In this document: piece by piece, positions 33,214-40,682 of the stretch
Numbering within the stretch: the first letter of the stretch is position 1
Layout: every line of letters begins with the position of its first letter
Source: Gp13-AA77 sp035516075
GTDB taxonomy: Bacteria; Acidobacteriota; Terriglobia; UBA7540
DNA: 41,169 bases
Direction of reading: 5' to 3'
NCBI GenBank assembly: GCA_035516075.1
Contig: DATJAQ010000154.1
Span: forward strand, 1-41,169
Translations under genes and position numbers: made by a program
The notes under the pieces: generated by a model
Databases searched by the model: none
What the model was told of the DNA's origin: nothing
Seen by the model: only the letters and a program-made list of their open reading frames with translations

Positions 33214-34659
33214 ATGAACGAGAAGAACAGCTTCCACATGACTCCCGACGAATTCCGCCGACACGGCAAGGCGGTGGTGGACTGGATCGCCGACTACTGC
33301 GAACGCGTCGAGTCGCTGCCCGTCGCCTCGCAGGCGAAGCCAGGGCAGATTCGCGAGTCGCTGCCCAAAAGTCCGCCCGCGCAAGGCGAGAACTTCCAGG
33401 CCATGCTGAAAGACGTCGACGACCTGATTCTTCCGGGCATCACCCACTGGCAGTCACCGAAATTCTTCGCCTACTTTCCCTGCAACAACTCGTTTCCCTC
33501 GATGCTGGGCGAGTTGCTCTCGGCGGGCATGGGCGTGCAGGGCATGCTCTGGGCCACGAGCCCGGCTTGCACCGAACTCGAGACGCACGTGCTCGACTGG
33601 TTGGTTGAAATGCTGGGACTGCCGGAAACTTTCCTCTCGAGCGGGGCCGGCGGGGGCGTGATTCAGGACACGGCCTCCAGCTCAACCCTATGCGCGCTGC
33701 TGGCGGGGCGCGAGCGCGCTACCCGCTACGCCAGCAACCAGCGCGGCTGCGACGGCCGATTGACCGCGTACACGTCATCGCAGGCCCACTCTTCCATCGA
33801 GAAAGCGGTTAAAATCGCCGGCCTCGGGCTCGAGAACCTGCGGCTGATCGAAGTCGATGACGGTTTCGCCATGCGTCCGGAGCCGCTGGCGGCACGGCTG
33901 GACGAAGACCGGCGGGCCGGGCGGACTCCTTGCTTCGTGTGCGCCACGGTGGGGACGACGTCTTCCAACGCGATCGATCCGGTGCGCGCCATCGGCGAAA
34001 TCTGCCGCCGGCACGGCGTCTGGCTGCACGTGGACGCGGCCATGTCGGGCACGGCCGCCCTCTGTCCGGAGTTCCGCTCGATTCACGACGGGCTCGAATT
34101 CGCCGACAGCTACTGCTTCAATCCGCATAAGTGGATGTTCACCAACTTCGACTGCGACTGCTTCTACGTCGCCGACCGCCAGGCGTTGATCGACACCTTC
34201 AGCGTTCTTCCCGAGTACTTGCGCAACCGGGCGACGGAGTCGGGCGCGGTGATCGACTACCGCGACTGGCACATTCAACTCGGGCGCCGCTTCCGCGCCC
34301 TCAAGCTCTGGTTCGTGGTGCGCCACTACGGAGTGGAAGGCCTGCGCCATCACGTGCGCCGCCACGTGGAGTTGGCCCAACAGTTCGCGTCCTGGGTGCG
34401 CCAGGACGACCGGTTCGAGTTGGCCTCCCCGCCGCCTCTGAATCTGGTCTGCTTCCGCCACCGGGGCGGGGACGCCGTAAACCAGGCGCTGATGGATCGC
34501 CTCAACCGGAGCGGCGACCTTTACCTCACCCACACCCGGTTGCGCGACCGGCTGACCTTGAGGCTCAGCGTGGGCCAGTCGCATACCGAATTGCGCCATG
34601 TCGAGCGCGCCTGGGAGAGAATTCGCGAGGAGGCGGCCCGCCTGAATCATGGGGTCTGA
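33214..34659 (+). CDS. Group II PLP-dependent decarboxylase, aromatic-L-amino-acid decarboxylase-like
   Basis: A 481-residue pyridoxal-phosphate enzyme closest by eye to aromatic-L-amino-acid (DOPA/tyrosine/tryptophan) decarboxylases. The PLP lysine is K306 in FNPHKWMFTNFDCD, with preceding H305. D274 in LHVDAAMSGTAALCPEFR binds the PLP ring nitrogen, and H192 in SSQAHSSIEKAVKIAG stacks on the ring. GGGVIQDTASSSTLCALLAG and THWQSPKFFAYFPCNNSFPS are strongly family-like. The product amine cannot be told from sequence. ATG 33214 has GAGG seven bases upstream. Its last codons overlap the Nudix gene by 11 bp. Confidence 0.93.
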   Translation: MNEKNSFHMTPDEFRRHGKAVVDWIADYCERVESLPVASQAKPGQIRESLPKSPPAQGENFQAMLKDVDDLILPGITHWQSPKFFAYFPCNNSFPSMLGELLSAGMGVQGMLWATSPACTELETHVLDWLVEMLGLPETFLSSGAGGGVIQDTASSSTLCALLAGRERATRYASNQRGCDGRLTAYTSSQAHSSIEKAVKIAGLGLENLRLIEVDDGFAMRPEPLAARLDEDRRAGRTPCFVCATVGTTSSNAIDPVRAIGEICRRHGVWLHVDAAMSGTAALCPEFRSIHDGLEFADSYCFNPHKWMFTNFDCDCFYVADRQALIDTFSVLPEYLRNRATESGAVIDYRDWHIQLGRRFRALKLWFVVRHYGVEGLRHHVRRHVELAQQFASWVRQDDRFELASPPPLNLVCFRHRGGDAVNQALMDRLNRSGDLYLTHTRLRDRLTLRLSVGQSHTELRHVERAWERIREEAARLNHGV

Positions 34660-35092
34660 GTCCACAAGGCGAACTCGCGGTTCCGGAGCGCAAGACTCAA
34701 GGCTCATCCCGGTGGCTGCGGGCATCCTCACGCGCGGCGAGCGCATTCTTATCTGTCAGCGGCATCACTCGGACCCATACGGCCTCGAGTGGGAATTTCC
34801 GGGAGGCAAGATTCGGGATGGAGAGAGTCCGGAGGCGGCCTTGAAGCGTGAGCTTAGGGAGGAACTGGCGATCGAGGCCGAGATTGGACTGGAAGTGTTC
34901 CGGCTGCGACACCGTTATCCCGACCGATACGTCGAAGTGGTTTTCTTTCGGGTGGACTCATTCCGCGGCGAGCCGTTGAACGGCGTCTTCGAGGGCATCG
35001 AATGGGCCCGGCGAGCCGACTTGCCCGGTTATGACTTTCTGGAGGCTGATCGCGAGTTGGTGGAACGGGTGGCTCGGGGGGAAATCATCTAG
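34649..35092 (+). CDS. MutT-like Nudix hydrolase, probable 8-oxo-dGTP diphosphatase
   Basis: A 147-residue Nudix protein. The Nudix box GKIRDGESPEAALKRELREE continues LAI; it matches GX5EX7REUXEEXGU except that Ala replaces the last Gly. Preceding IPVAAGILTRGERILICQRH and WEFPGGKI are close to MutT/MutX, as is the C-terminal FEGIEWARRADLPGYDFLEA. MutT-type enzymes hydrolyse oxidised nucleotides such as 8-oxo-dGTP. ATG 34649 overlaps the end of the decarboxylase gene. The stop TAG (35090-35092) shares its last base with the GTG start of the WD40 gene, so it is likely co-translated with both. Confidence 0.92.
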   Translation: MGSESTRRTRGSGAQDSRLIPVAAGILTRGERILICQRHHSDPYGLEWEFPGGKIRDGESPEAALKRELREELAIEAEIGLEVFRLRHRYPDRYVEVVFFRVDSFRGEPLNGVFEGIEWARRADLPGYDFLEADRELVERVARGEII

Positions 35093-36234
35093 TGCCTGAC
35101 AAGCCTGAATCCAGCAACACAGAATGCCCGCAACCGCCGACCGTCATTCCCGCGAAAGCGGGAATCCATCTTCGGGTAAGGGCAGCCCGCATCGCGGTGA
35201 CCGCGGCCTTTCTGATGCTTTCCTCCGTCGTCGCCCCGGGCCAGGTGGAGACGGCCACCGCAGCCCCGCCGGAGCCCGTGTTCACCAGTGAAGGCCGGAT
35301 CGAGGGACATCTGGCGCTGACCTATTCGCCCGCCGCGGCCTTTTCGCCCGACTCGAAGTACCTGGCTGTGATCGTCGACGAGAAGGTCGCGCTCAAGGAC
35401 CTTCACGACGGCAGCATTGCCAGGGTATTGCGGCCCGCCATCCCCAAGCTCTCCGAACTGAGTATGGACTCCGCCAACTTCATCTCACCTACCCGACTTC
35501 TCATCCTGGCCCGGGGCCGCATTCACGTCAAAGGGGAGGCTGGCGAGGGAACGCCGCTGCTCGCCTTCCAGTGGTACGTCGATCAGGACAGCCTCTTCGG
35601 CAAGGTGGATGCCGTGGGCGTGGGGGGCGGCTATTCACCGATAGCGTATCTGCCCGGGCTCGGATACATCGGGATGTATAGGGAAGGCAAAATCACCCTT
35701 TGGAACCCGGCCAGCAACCGCAGCGCGCAATTTACCTTTCCGGAGCTCACGCACCGCCCGGGATTGTTCGCTTTTTCGCCGGACGGCCACTGGCTTTTGC
35801 TGGGACGCGTGGAGAGCAATTCCACTGCGGATCCCATGGTGGTCGACCTCGTGCAGAAGAAGTTCGCCGACGTTCTCCAGGGCCACAAGGCCAGCGTGCT
35901 GAGCGTGATGTTTTCGGGCGACGGCCGGCAGGTGGTGACCGCCTGCGAAGACGGCAAGGTGCGCATCTTCTCGGCGGGAGATTGGAAGTTGCTCCAGACC
36001 CTGAGCGGCCACTACGGGCCCGTGCATTGGGCCGACTTCTCGCCGGACGGCAAGCTGGTGGCGTCGGTGGGCGAAGACAAGACGCTCCGCCTCTGGTCGG
36101 CGGGCGACGGCCGCCTGCTGCAGACCCTCGAGGAGAGCCGTGAGCCACTTCTGACCGTGGCCTTCTCGCCCGACGGGAACTTTTTGGCAGCCTCGTCCGA
36201 AAAAGCCGTGCTGGTGTGGCAGCGGACCCGATAG
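35092..36234 (+). CDS. Exported WD40-repeat protein with a dispersed repeat in its N-terminal coding region
   Basis: A beta-propeller protein of up to 380 residues. From GTG 35092, which overlaps the Nudix stop, the first 30 residues include TVIPAKAGIH, the translation of a widespread palindromic repeat. A signal peptide-like stretch (RIAVTAAFLMLSSVVAPGQ) follows, so the original start may lie later, for example GTG 35198 (VTAAFLML). WD40 blades are clear in the C-terminal part: VLQGHKASVLSVMFSGDGRQ, VRIFSAGDWKLLQTLSGHYG, PVHWADFSPDGKLVASVGED, LRLWSAGDG and LLTVAFSPDGNFLAASSEKA. Earlier blades (YSPAAAFSPDSKYLAVIVDE) are more divergent. It is likely a periplasmic or exported scaffold of unknown role and ends the fRMsr > decarboxylase > Nudix > WD40 run. 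Confidence 0.85.
   Translation: MPDKPESSNTECPQPPTVIPAKAGIHLRVRAARIAVTAAFLMLSSVVAPGQVETATAAPPEPVFTSEGRIEGHLALTYSPAAAFSPDSKYLAVIVDEKVALKDLHDGSIARVLRPAIPKLSELSMDSANFISPTRLLILARGRIHVKGEAGEGTPLLAFQWYVDQDSLFGKVDAVGVGGGYSPIAYLPGLGYIGMYREGKITLWNPASNRSAQFTFPELTHRPGLFAFSPDGHWLLLGRVESNSTADPMVVDLVQKKFADVLQGHKASVLSVMFSGDGRQVVTACEDGKVRIFSAGDWKLLQTLSGHYGPVHWADFSPDGKLVASVGEDKTLRLWSAGDGRLLQTLEESREPLLTVAFSPDGNFLAASSEKAVLVWQRTR
35143..35170 (+). repeat. Dispersed palindromic repeat of the ATTCCCGC...GCGGGAAT type
   Basis: A perfect 8-bp stem, ATTCCCGC (35146-35153) and GCGGGAAT (35158-35165), around a GAAA loop, flanked by GTC and CCATC. The sequence matches a short repeat common between genes in many bacteria, translated as VIPAKAGIH on one strand and WIPAFAGMT on the other. 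Here it lies in frame at the start of the WD40 gene. No second copy was seen in this window. Confidence 0.7.
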
Positions 36235-36257
36235 TTCCAGCGACCCGGCCGACCCGA

Positions 36258-36296
36258 GAATTGACTCATTGAATCGATAATTCAATGAGTCAATTC
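36258..36296. terminator. Perfect 17-bp inverted repeat between convergent genes, possible bidirectional terminator
   Basis: Arms GAATTGACTCATTGAAT (36258-36274) and ATTCAATGAGTCAATTC (36280-36296) pair perfectly around the 5-nt loop CGATA. It sits in the 72-bp gap between the stop of the WD40 gene and the stop of the ADOP permease gene. The stem is AT-rich, unlike the region, and has no clear T tract, so a standard intrinsic terminator is not proven. Confidence 0.55.
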
Positions 36297-36306
36297 CTCG
36301 ATGAAT

Positions 36307-38964
36307 TCACTCGCAGCGCAACGCGATGATGGGATCCACCTTCGTCGCCCGGCGCGCGGGAACGTACGTCGCGACCATCGCAATCGCCGCCAATGTCACC
36401 GAGACCGCCACAAACGTGAACGGATCTGCCGCGCGGACACCGTACAGCATGCCGGAGAGGAAGCGGGTGAGCGCGAGGGCGGCCAGCAACCCGGCCGCGA
36501 TGCCAACGCCAGCCAGCACCATGCCCTGCCCGAGAATTTGGCGCACCACGTCACGCCCGCGCGCGCCCAGGGCCATGCGCACGCCGATTTCGTGGGTGCG
36601 CTGGGTCACGGAATAGGCGATTACACCGTAAATTCCCACCGCGGCGAGCAGCAGTGCCAGGGCAGCGAAGCTAGCCAGCATCAGCGTGCTGAATCGCGGG
36701 CCCGCAACCGAGCGGTTGACGAGCTGCTCCATGCTGGCAACGTCGAAGACGGGTAGATCGGGGTCAACGGCCTGCATGGCCCGCCGCGCCGCTGGAGCAA
36801 CGCTTAGCGCATCCGATTCCCCGCGGACCACGAACGTGATGTCGCGCATCAGGAAAGCGATTGGCGACTGCGCGTAGGGAAGGTAGATGGCCGCCGGCGG
36901 AGACGTTTCCGCCAGAGCGAACTGCCTGACATCGCCCACTACGCCCACGATCGTGCACCACGAATCGGGCGAGAATCCCGGCTTCAGGCGGTTGCCAACG
37001 GCGTCTTGATGGGGCCAGTAGCGCCGCGCAAAGCTCTCGTTGACGATGACGACATGTTGCGACCCCTCGGAATCGCGCTCGCTGAAGAAGCGCCCCCTGA
37101 CAAGCGGAATACCCATGGCGCGGAAGTAGTCGCCGCCCACCACCGCTTTCAGTGCCGAGGGTGCACCCGGCTGCGGAGCTGCCTGGCCTTCCACGGTGTA
37201 GTCGCCCATGATCATCATGTCCCCGAGGGGGAGACCGGAAACTGCCCCCGCCGAGCGCACGCCCGGCACGCTCGCCAGCCGCGCGACGGCCTGGCTCTCG
37301 AAGGCGACCATGCCGGCCGGTGTGCTGTAGCCGAACTCCGGCAGGCTCACGTTCAAAGTGAGCACGCCCTGCGGCCTGAATCCCGGATCGACCTTCGTGA
37401 GGTTCAGAAAGCTGCGGATCAGCAGCCCGGAACCCGCCAGCAGCACCAGCGCCAGGGCGATTTCGGCGGCTGCCAGAGCGTCGCGGAAGCGGCCGCGCGC
37501 CGCACCCGCTGCCAGGCCGCGGCCGCCTTCTTTCAAGGTGTCGTTCAGGTCCGGCCGGGACGCCTGAAGTGCCGGCGCGAGGCCGAAGAGAATACCGGTG
37601 AGCAGGGCGACCGCGAGGGTGAATCCGAGCACCCAAGGATCGATGCCGGCGGCCACGATGCGCGCCGTGACGCTGGGCGAGACGAGGCTGCGCGGCAGCA
37701 GGAAGGCGGCGGAAGCGAGGGCGCTGTGCCCGGCCTCCGCCAGGATCAGTCCGAGCGCGCCGCCGAGGGTCGCCATCATCGCGCTCTCGGTGAGCATCTG
37801 GCGCACGATGCGCATCCGGCCTGCGCCGAGCGCCGTTCGGACGGCGATTTCGCGCTGCCGGGTCGCAGCGCGGGCCAGCAGCAGATTGGCAACGTTGGCG
37901 CACGCGATGAGAAGCACCAGGCCCACCGCTCCGAGCAGCACGAGCAGCGAACTGCGGATGTCCGGCGCCACTTCGTCCACCAGGCGAACAAGGGTGAACC
38001 GTCGGTGGTCGTTCTGGTCAACCTGCTGGCGCCTCATGATCAAAGCGGCGTCGCTGCGAGCGCGGCTGAGAGTCATGCCGGGCTTGAGCCGGGCGACCAG
38101 TTGCAGGGACGCATTGTGACAGTTTCCGGCCAGGTTGACCGGAGTCCAAAAATCGGACTGATTGGGAAAGTCGAAGCCCACCGGCATTACACCGACCACG
38201 GTGAAGAAATTCCCGTCGAGCTTCACCGGCTTGCCCACCACCGCCGGGTCAGACGCGAAGCGGCTTCGCCACAGCGCATTGCTCAACAGCACCACGCGGT
38301 TGCGGTCCGGCTGTTCCTCTTGGGGTGAAAACCCGCGTCCGACAACCGGACTTACGCCGAGCAGCGGAAAGAGGCTGGCGCTCGCCTCTGCGCCGATCAA
38401 CCGAACAGGTTCGCCGGCGCCGGTCAGGTTCGCCGTTTCCCCGCGAAACCCCGCCACCTGCCCGAGCGACGGGTTCTCGTTCCGCCACTCGGGATAATCC
38501 GGATCGCAGATGGTGCCCGGACCCGAGTAGCCCTCAGCGGTATCGGACACCCAAAGCGTCATAATGCCGCTCGCATCGCGAAACGGCAGCGGATGCAGTA
38601 TCGCCGCGTTGACCACGCTGAAAATCAACGTGTTGGCGCCGATTCCAAGCGCCACCGTGACCACTGCGACGGCGGTGAATCCGGGGCTGCGGCGCAACTG
38701 GCGCAGGCTGTAGCGAAGGTCTTGCAAAAGCGTCTCTGCCCAATCCCATCCCCACATTCGGCGGCCCTCCTCGCGCAGTAGCAGAGTGTTTCCAAACTCC
38801 CGCAGCGCCGCATAACGCGCTTCGCCCGGCGCCAGACCGTCGTGGATATGCGCGCGGGCTTTGAGCTCCAGGTGATGACGCATCTCCTCGTCCAGGTCGC
38901 GATCGAATCTGCCGCGCCCCAGGAAGAAGATGAGTCGCCGCCAGACCTCAGCCAGCCATTGCAT
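36307..38964 (-). CDS. ADOP-family ABC permease (acidobacterial duplicated orphan permease, MacB/FtsX-like)
   Basis: An 885-residue permease with the full ADOP layout. An N-terminal prefix domain at about 1-70 (FDRDLDEEMRHHLELKARAH ... ALREFGN) precedes two FtsX/MacB modules. Module one: LRYSLRQLRRSPGFTAVAVV and LGIGANTLIFSVVNAAIL (about 88-125), a periplasmic domain, then LIACANVANLLLARAATRQR (about 355-375). Module two: DALAAAEIALALVLLAGSGL (about 490-510), a periplasmic domain, then the helices of LMLASFAALALLLAAVGIYG, VRMALGARGRDVVRQILGQG and the end VPARRATKVDPIIALRCE. No ATPase gene is adjacent, as usual for these orphan permeases. Members are expanded in Acidobacteriota with a PadR gene directly upstream, as here (93-bp gap). 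The function is not established. The family resembles efflux or lipoprotein-release permeases. Confidence 0.95.
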   Translation of the reverse strand: MQWLAEVWRRLIFFLGRGRFDRDLDEEMRHHLELKARAHIHDGLAPGEARYAALREFGNTLLLREEGRRMWGWDWAETLLQDLRYSLRQLRRSPGFTAVAVVTVALGIGANTLIFSVVNAAILHPLPFRDASGIMTLWVSDTAEGYSGPGTICDPDYPEWRNENPSLGQVAGFRGETANLTGAGEPVRLIGAEASASLFPLLGVSPVVGRGFSPQEEQPDRNRVVLLSNALWRSRFASDPAVVGKPVKLDGNFFTVVGVMPVGFDFPNQSDFWTPVNLAGNCHNASLQLVARLKPGMTLSRARSDAALIMRRQQVDQNDHRRFTLVRLVDEVAPDIRSSLLVLLGAVGLVLLIACANVANLLLARAATRQREIAVRTALGAGRMRIVRQMLTESAMMATLGGALGLILAEAGHSALASAAFLLPRSLVSPSVTARIVAAGIDPWVLGFTLAVALLTGILFGLAPALQASRPDLNDTLKEGGRGLAAGAARGRFRDALAAAEIALALVLLAGSGLLIRSFLNLTKVDPGFRPQGVLTLNVSLPEFGYSTPAGMVAFESQAVARLASVPGVRSAGAVSGLPLGDMMIMGDYTVEGQAAPQPGAPSALKAVVGGDYFRAMGIPLVRGRFFSERDSEGSQHVVIVNESFARRYWPHQDAVGNRLKPGFSPDSWCTIVGVVGDVRQFALAETSPPAAIYLPYAQSPIAFLMRDITFVVRGESDALSVAPAARRAMQAVDPDLPVFDVASMEQLVNRSVAGPRFSTLMLASFAALALLLAAVGIYGVIAYSVTQRTHEIGVRMALGARGRDVVRQILGQGMVLAGVGIAAGLLAALALTRFLSGMLYGVRAADPFTFVAVSVTLAAIAMVATYVPARRATKVDPIIALRCE

Positions 38965-39057
38965 GGTTTCCGACCTCAGATCACCTCACGAAGCAAGCAA
39001 ATCGCAGGCTCTGCAACGCCTTAATAGAATGAGTCAAGGCCCAGCGCCCAGTCGCCG

Positions 39058-39402
39058 TCACGCCGTCTGGATAACCCGCGAAATCGCCTGCATGACACGC
39101 TCGAACTCCGAGACTTCCACTCCAAGTTGTTTCCGGCCGGCGGGCGTGAGCTGGTAGTAGCGCGCGCGGCGATTGTTCTCAGACACTCGCCACTCGCCCA
39201 CCAGCCATCCCTTCAGCATCATGCGCTGCAAGGCGGGATACAGCGAGCCTTCCTCGACCTGGAGGACGTCTCGCGAGAGCTGATGAATGCGCTGCGCGAT
39301 TCCGTAGCCGTGGCGCGGCCCGGCCTCCAGAGTCTTCAGGACGAGCAGATCGAGCGTCCCCGGCGGAATATCGCTATGCGGTGCCGGCTTCGGTGTTCCC
39401 AT
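39058..39402 (-). CDS. PadR-family transcriptional regulator of the ADOP permease
   Basis: A 114-residue winged-helix regulator of the PadR type. From ATG 39402 (MGTPKPAPHS), the family core begins at IPPGTLDLLVLKTLEAGPRH, then GYGIAQRIHQLSRDVLQVEE, GSLYPALQRMMLKGWLVGEW (wing and recognition helix) and NRRARYYQLTPAGRKQLGVE. The C-terminal helix EFERVMQAISRVIQT is for dimerisation. ATG 39417 in the same frame is the alternative start. It precedes the ADOP permease gene on the minus strand, the usual pairing, so it probably regulates that operon. A palindrome covers the start region and may be its operator. Confidence 0.92.
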   Translation of the reverse strand: MGTPKPAPHSDIPPGTLDLLVLKTLEAGPRHGYGIAQRIHQLSRDVLQVEEGSLYPALQRMMLKGWLVGEWRVSENNRRARYYQLTPAGRKQLGVEVSEFERVMQAISRVIQTA

Positions 39403-39420
39403 AGATACTCTATCCATAGC
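39398..39420 (-). promoter_or_regulatory. Near-palindrome at the padR start, possible PadR operator
   Basis: On the plus strand CCATAGATACTCTATCCATAG (starting at 39399) contains an imperfect dyad: ATAGATA and TATCCAT around CTC, six of seven positions complementary. It overlaps the two candidate ATG codons of the padR gene. PadR proteins usually bind AT-rich dyads near their own start. The AT-rich patch stands out from the GC-rich surroundings. Confidence 0.4.
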
Positions 39421-39974
39421 CTGTCTACGTGAGATTACGTCTCGCACGGCCTGAAGTCAATCCATTTCTCGCTCGTCCTTACTCCTTTGCTCCTTGAGCG
39501 AGCGGCGGCCGCACGCACGAGGTGGCTGAAAAGCGCGCCAACGGGTTCGGATGATTCGAGGTGCTTGGGAAGGTCGAGGAGTGGGCGAACGAGACGTGCG
39601 CCAATCCGTGTTACCGCGGTAGACTCCAGCCCAGGCGGCAGCGCCTCAACTACTATACTTATAGTTTGGCGAGGGGTCTGGGGGCGGCCGCCAACGCTCG
39701 CTGAGCTCCTCCGGAGCGATAAATTGCCTTCGGATGGCCTTCAGACCTTTCAGAATACCCCCGTACAAGCGTGTCACGGCACCGCCCTGGCGTGTACACG
39801 CTTGGCACGGCCCGGGGGGCCAGCCTGGCCGCGCGCGACGCTCTAAAGGCCGCCTGGGGCAAATTCCGATCTCCTGCCGGACCCCCGCCGGCTGCTGTTT
39901 TCGACTCTGCGTGTGGATTCTTCCATTTGAGTTGGGGGCGCTGCCGGCACTGGACCGCCGGGGAGCAACCATGG
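39418..39974. other. 557-bp region without a recognisable gene
   Basis: The stretch lies upstream of padR on the minus strand and downstream of the toxin-like ORF. A minus-strand frame of 108 codons from ATG 39972 starts 3 bp after the toxin-like ORF stop, in the place where an immunity gene might sit. Its sequence (Arg/Pro-rich front) gives no recognisable domain and is probably not coding. A small AT palindrome ACTATA-CT-TATAGT is at 39652-39665. No RNA gene was recognised. Confidence 0.5.
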
Positions 39975-40364
39975 TCAGAGTTGTTTGTAGTATCGTTCCG
40001 CGAACTCAAAGGCTGCGTCGGTTTCAATTCGAACATTTGCATTCTTCGGCTCGACTGCCTTCCCCTGCCCGATAGCGCTCATTCGAAGCCTGTACATCTC
40101 ATGAAGCAGCGTTTTCTTGAACTCGTCCTCTGAGGAAAAGGCATGCGCCCCCAGAGTGAACCCGCTACCCGCGAAGTCGGTCATGGCCGAGATACTCGCC
40201 GGCACGTCAGGCTCGTACTGGATGTAGTACCGGCCTATCCTGACCTTGGCTTCCAGTCGATGAGAGAAAGCCTCGCGAATCTGCCTGATAAGCGGCGACC
40301 TGTACAGGGTTCTGACATCGTTAAGGATCGCGGCTTCATCGGATGCGGCACTCGATGGCGGCAC
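39975..40364 (-). CDS. Orphan ORF tentatively resembling a polymorphic-toxin C-terminal domain
   Basis: A 129-residue frame from GTG 40364, with a TAA stop a few codons upstream, so it is not an extension of a visible longer gene. Codon use is more AT-tolerant than the neighbours. The sequence ILNDVRTLYRSPLIRQIREA ... VRIGRYYIQYEPDVPASIS ... LGAHAFSSEDEFKKTLLHEM continues to YRLRMS and TDAAFEFAERYYKQ. The LLHE-x-YRL motif followed by a (D/E)xAAFxFA helix is, from memory, like a C-terminal toxin domain found on Rhs and related proteins. This is unverified. If correct, it would be an orphan toxin tip left after loss of its delivery protein. No Rhs repeats, PAAR or secretion genes are near. No convincing immunity gene follows. 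An unknown small protein is the alternative. Confidence 0.5.
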   Translation of the reverse strand: MPPSSAASDEAAILNDVRTLYRSPLIRQIREAFSHRLEAKVRIGRYYIQYEPDVPASISAMTDFAGSGFTLGAHAFSSEDEFKKTLLHEMYRLRMSAIGQGKAVEPKNANVRIETDAAFEFAERYYKQL

Positions 40365-40682
40365 GGCGACAGCTTAGCCCACTTACTCGAGCCCCTTCAA
40401 GACCGTTCTCACAGGCCTTGCTCACGGCATTTCTTGCGAGTTCGACACGCCTCTGCCTGGCGCAAGAATCGAAGCGCGGTGCGTCGTCATTCCTTCAGGT
40501 TCTTCACCGGCGCGAAGGCGGGGAACGATGGGCCAATGCCGTCGCCGCAGGCAAGATCAGCAAGCTCGAAGAAAATCGAATCCTGCAGGATCGATATTGC
40601 CCACAGCCTGTTCCGGAACGGAATGAGCGAGCGCAACGCCGGCGCCTCACTTGGGGCTCACGCAGTTCCGGTGGGCCGCGCC
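40365..40682 (-). other. 318-bp spacer with fragmentary coding-like frames
   Basis: Between the toxin-like ORF and the methyltransferase end I see no full gene. A minus-strand frame 40487-40636 (TTG start, 49 codons) reads LRSLIPFRNRLWAIS ... FFELADLACGDGIGPS ... APVKNLKE with GC-rich third positions and could be a fragment of a former gene. Its stop overlaps an ATG as ATGA, but that next frame is only 22 codons. Another frame below it (DDAPRFDSCARQRRVELARN) is open for about 52 codons without a clear start. Together these look like remains of rearranged DNA. Confidence 0.35.

Noticed and set aside
36258..36296. Terminal inverted repeat of an insertion sequence
   Set aside because: Only one hairpin exists, there is no transposase frame or target duplication, and both neighbouring genes are intact.
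39646..39972. An immunity gene following the toxin-like ORF
   Set aside because: The frame starts 3 bp after the toxin-like stop, but its sequence is Arg/Pro-rich and lacks any recognisable immunity domain or strong ribosome binding site.
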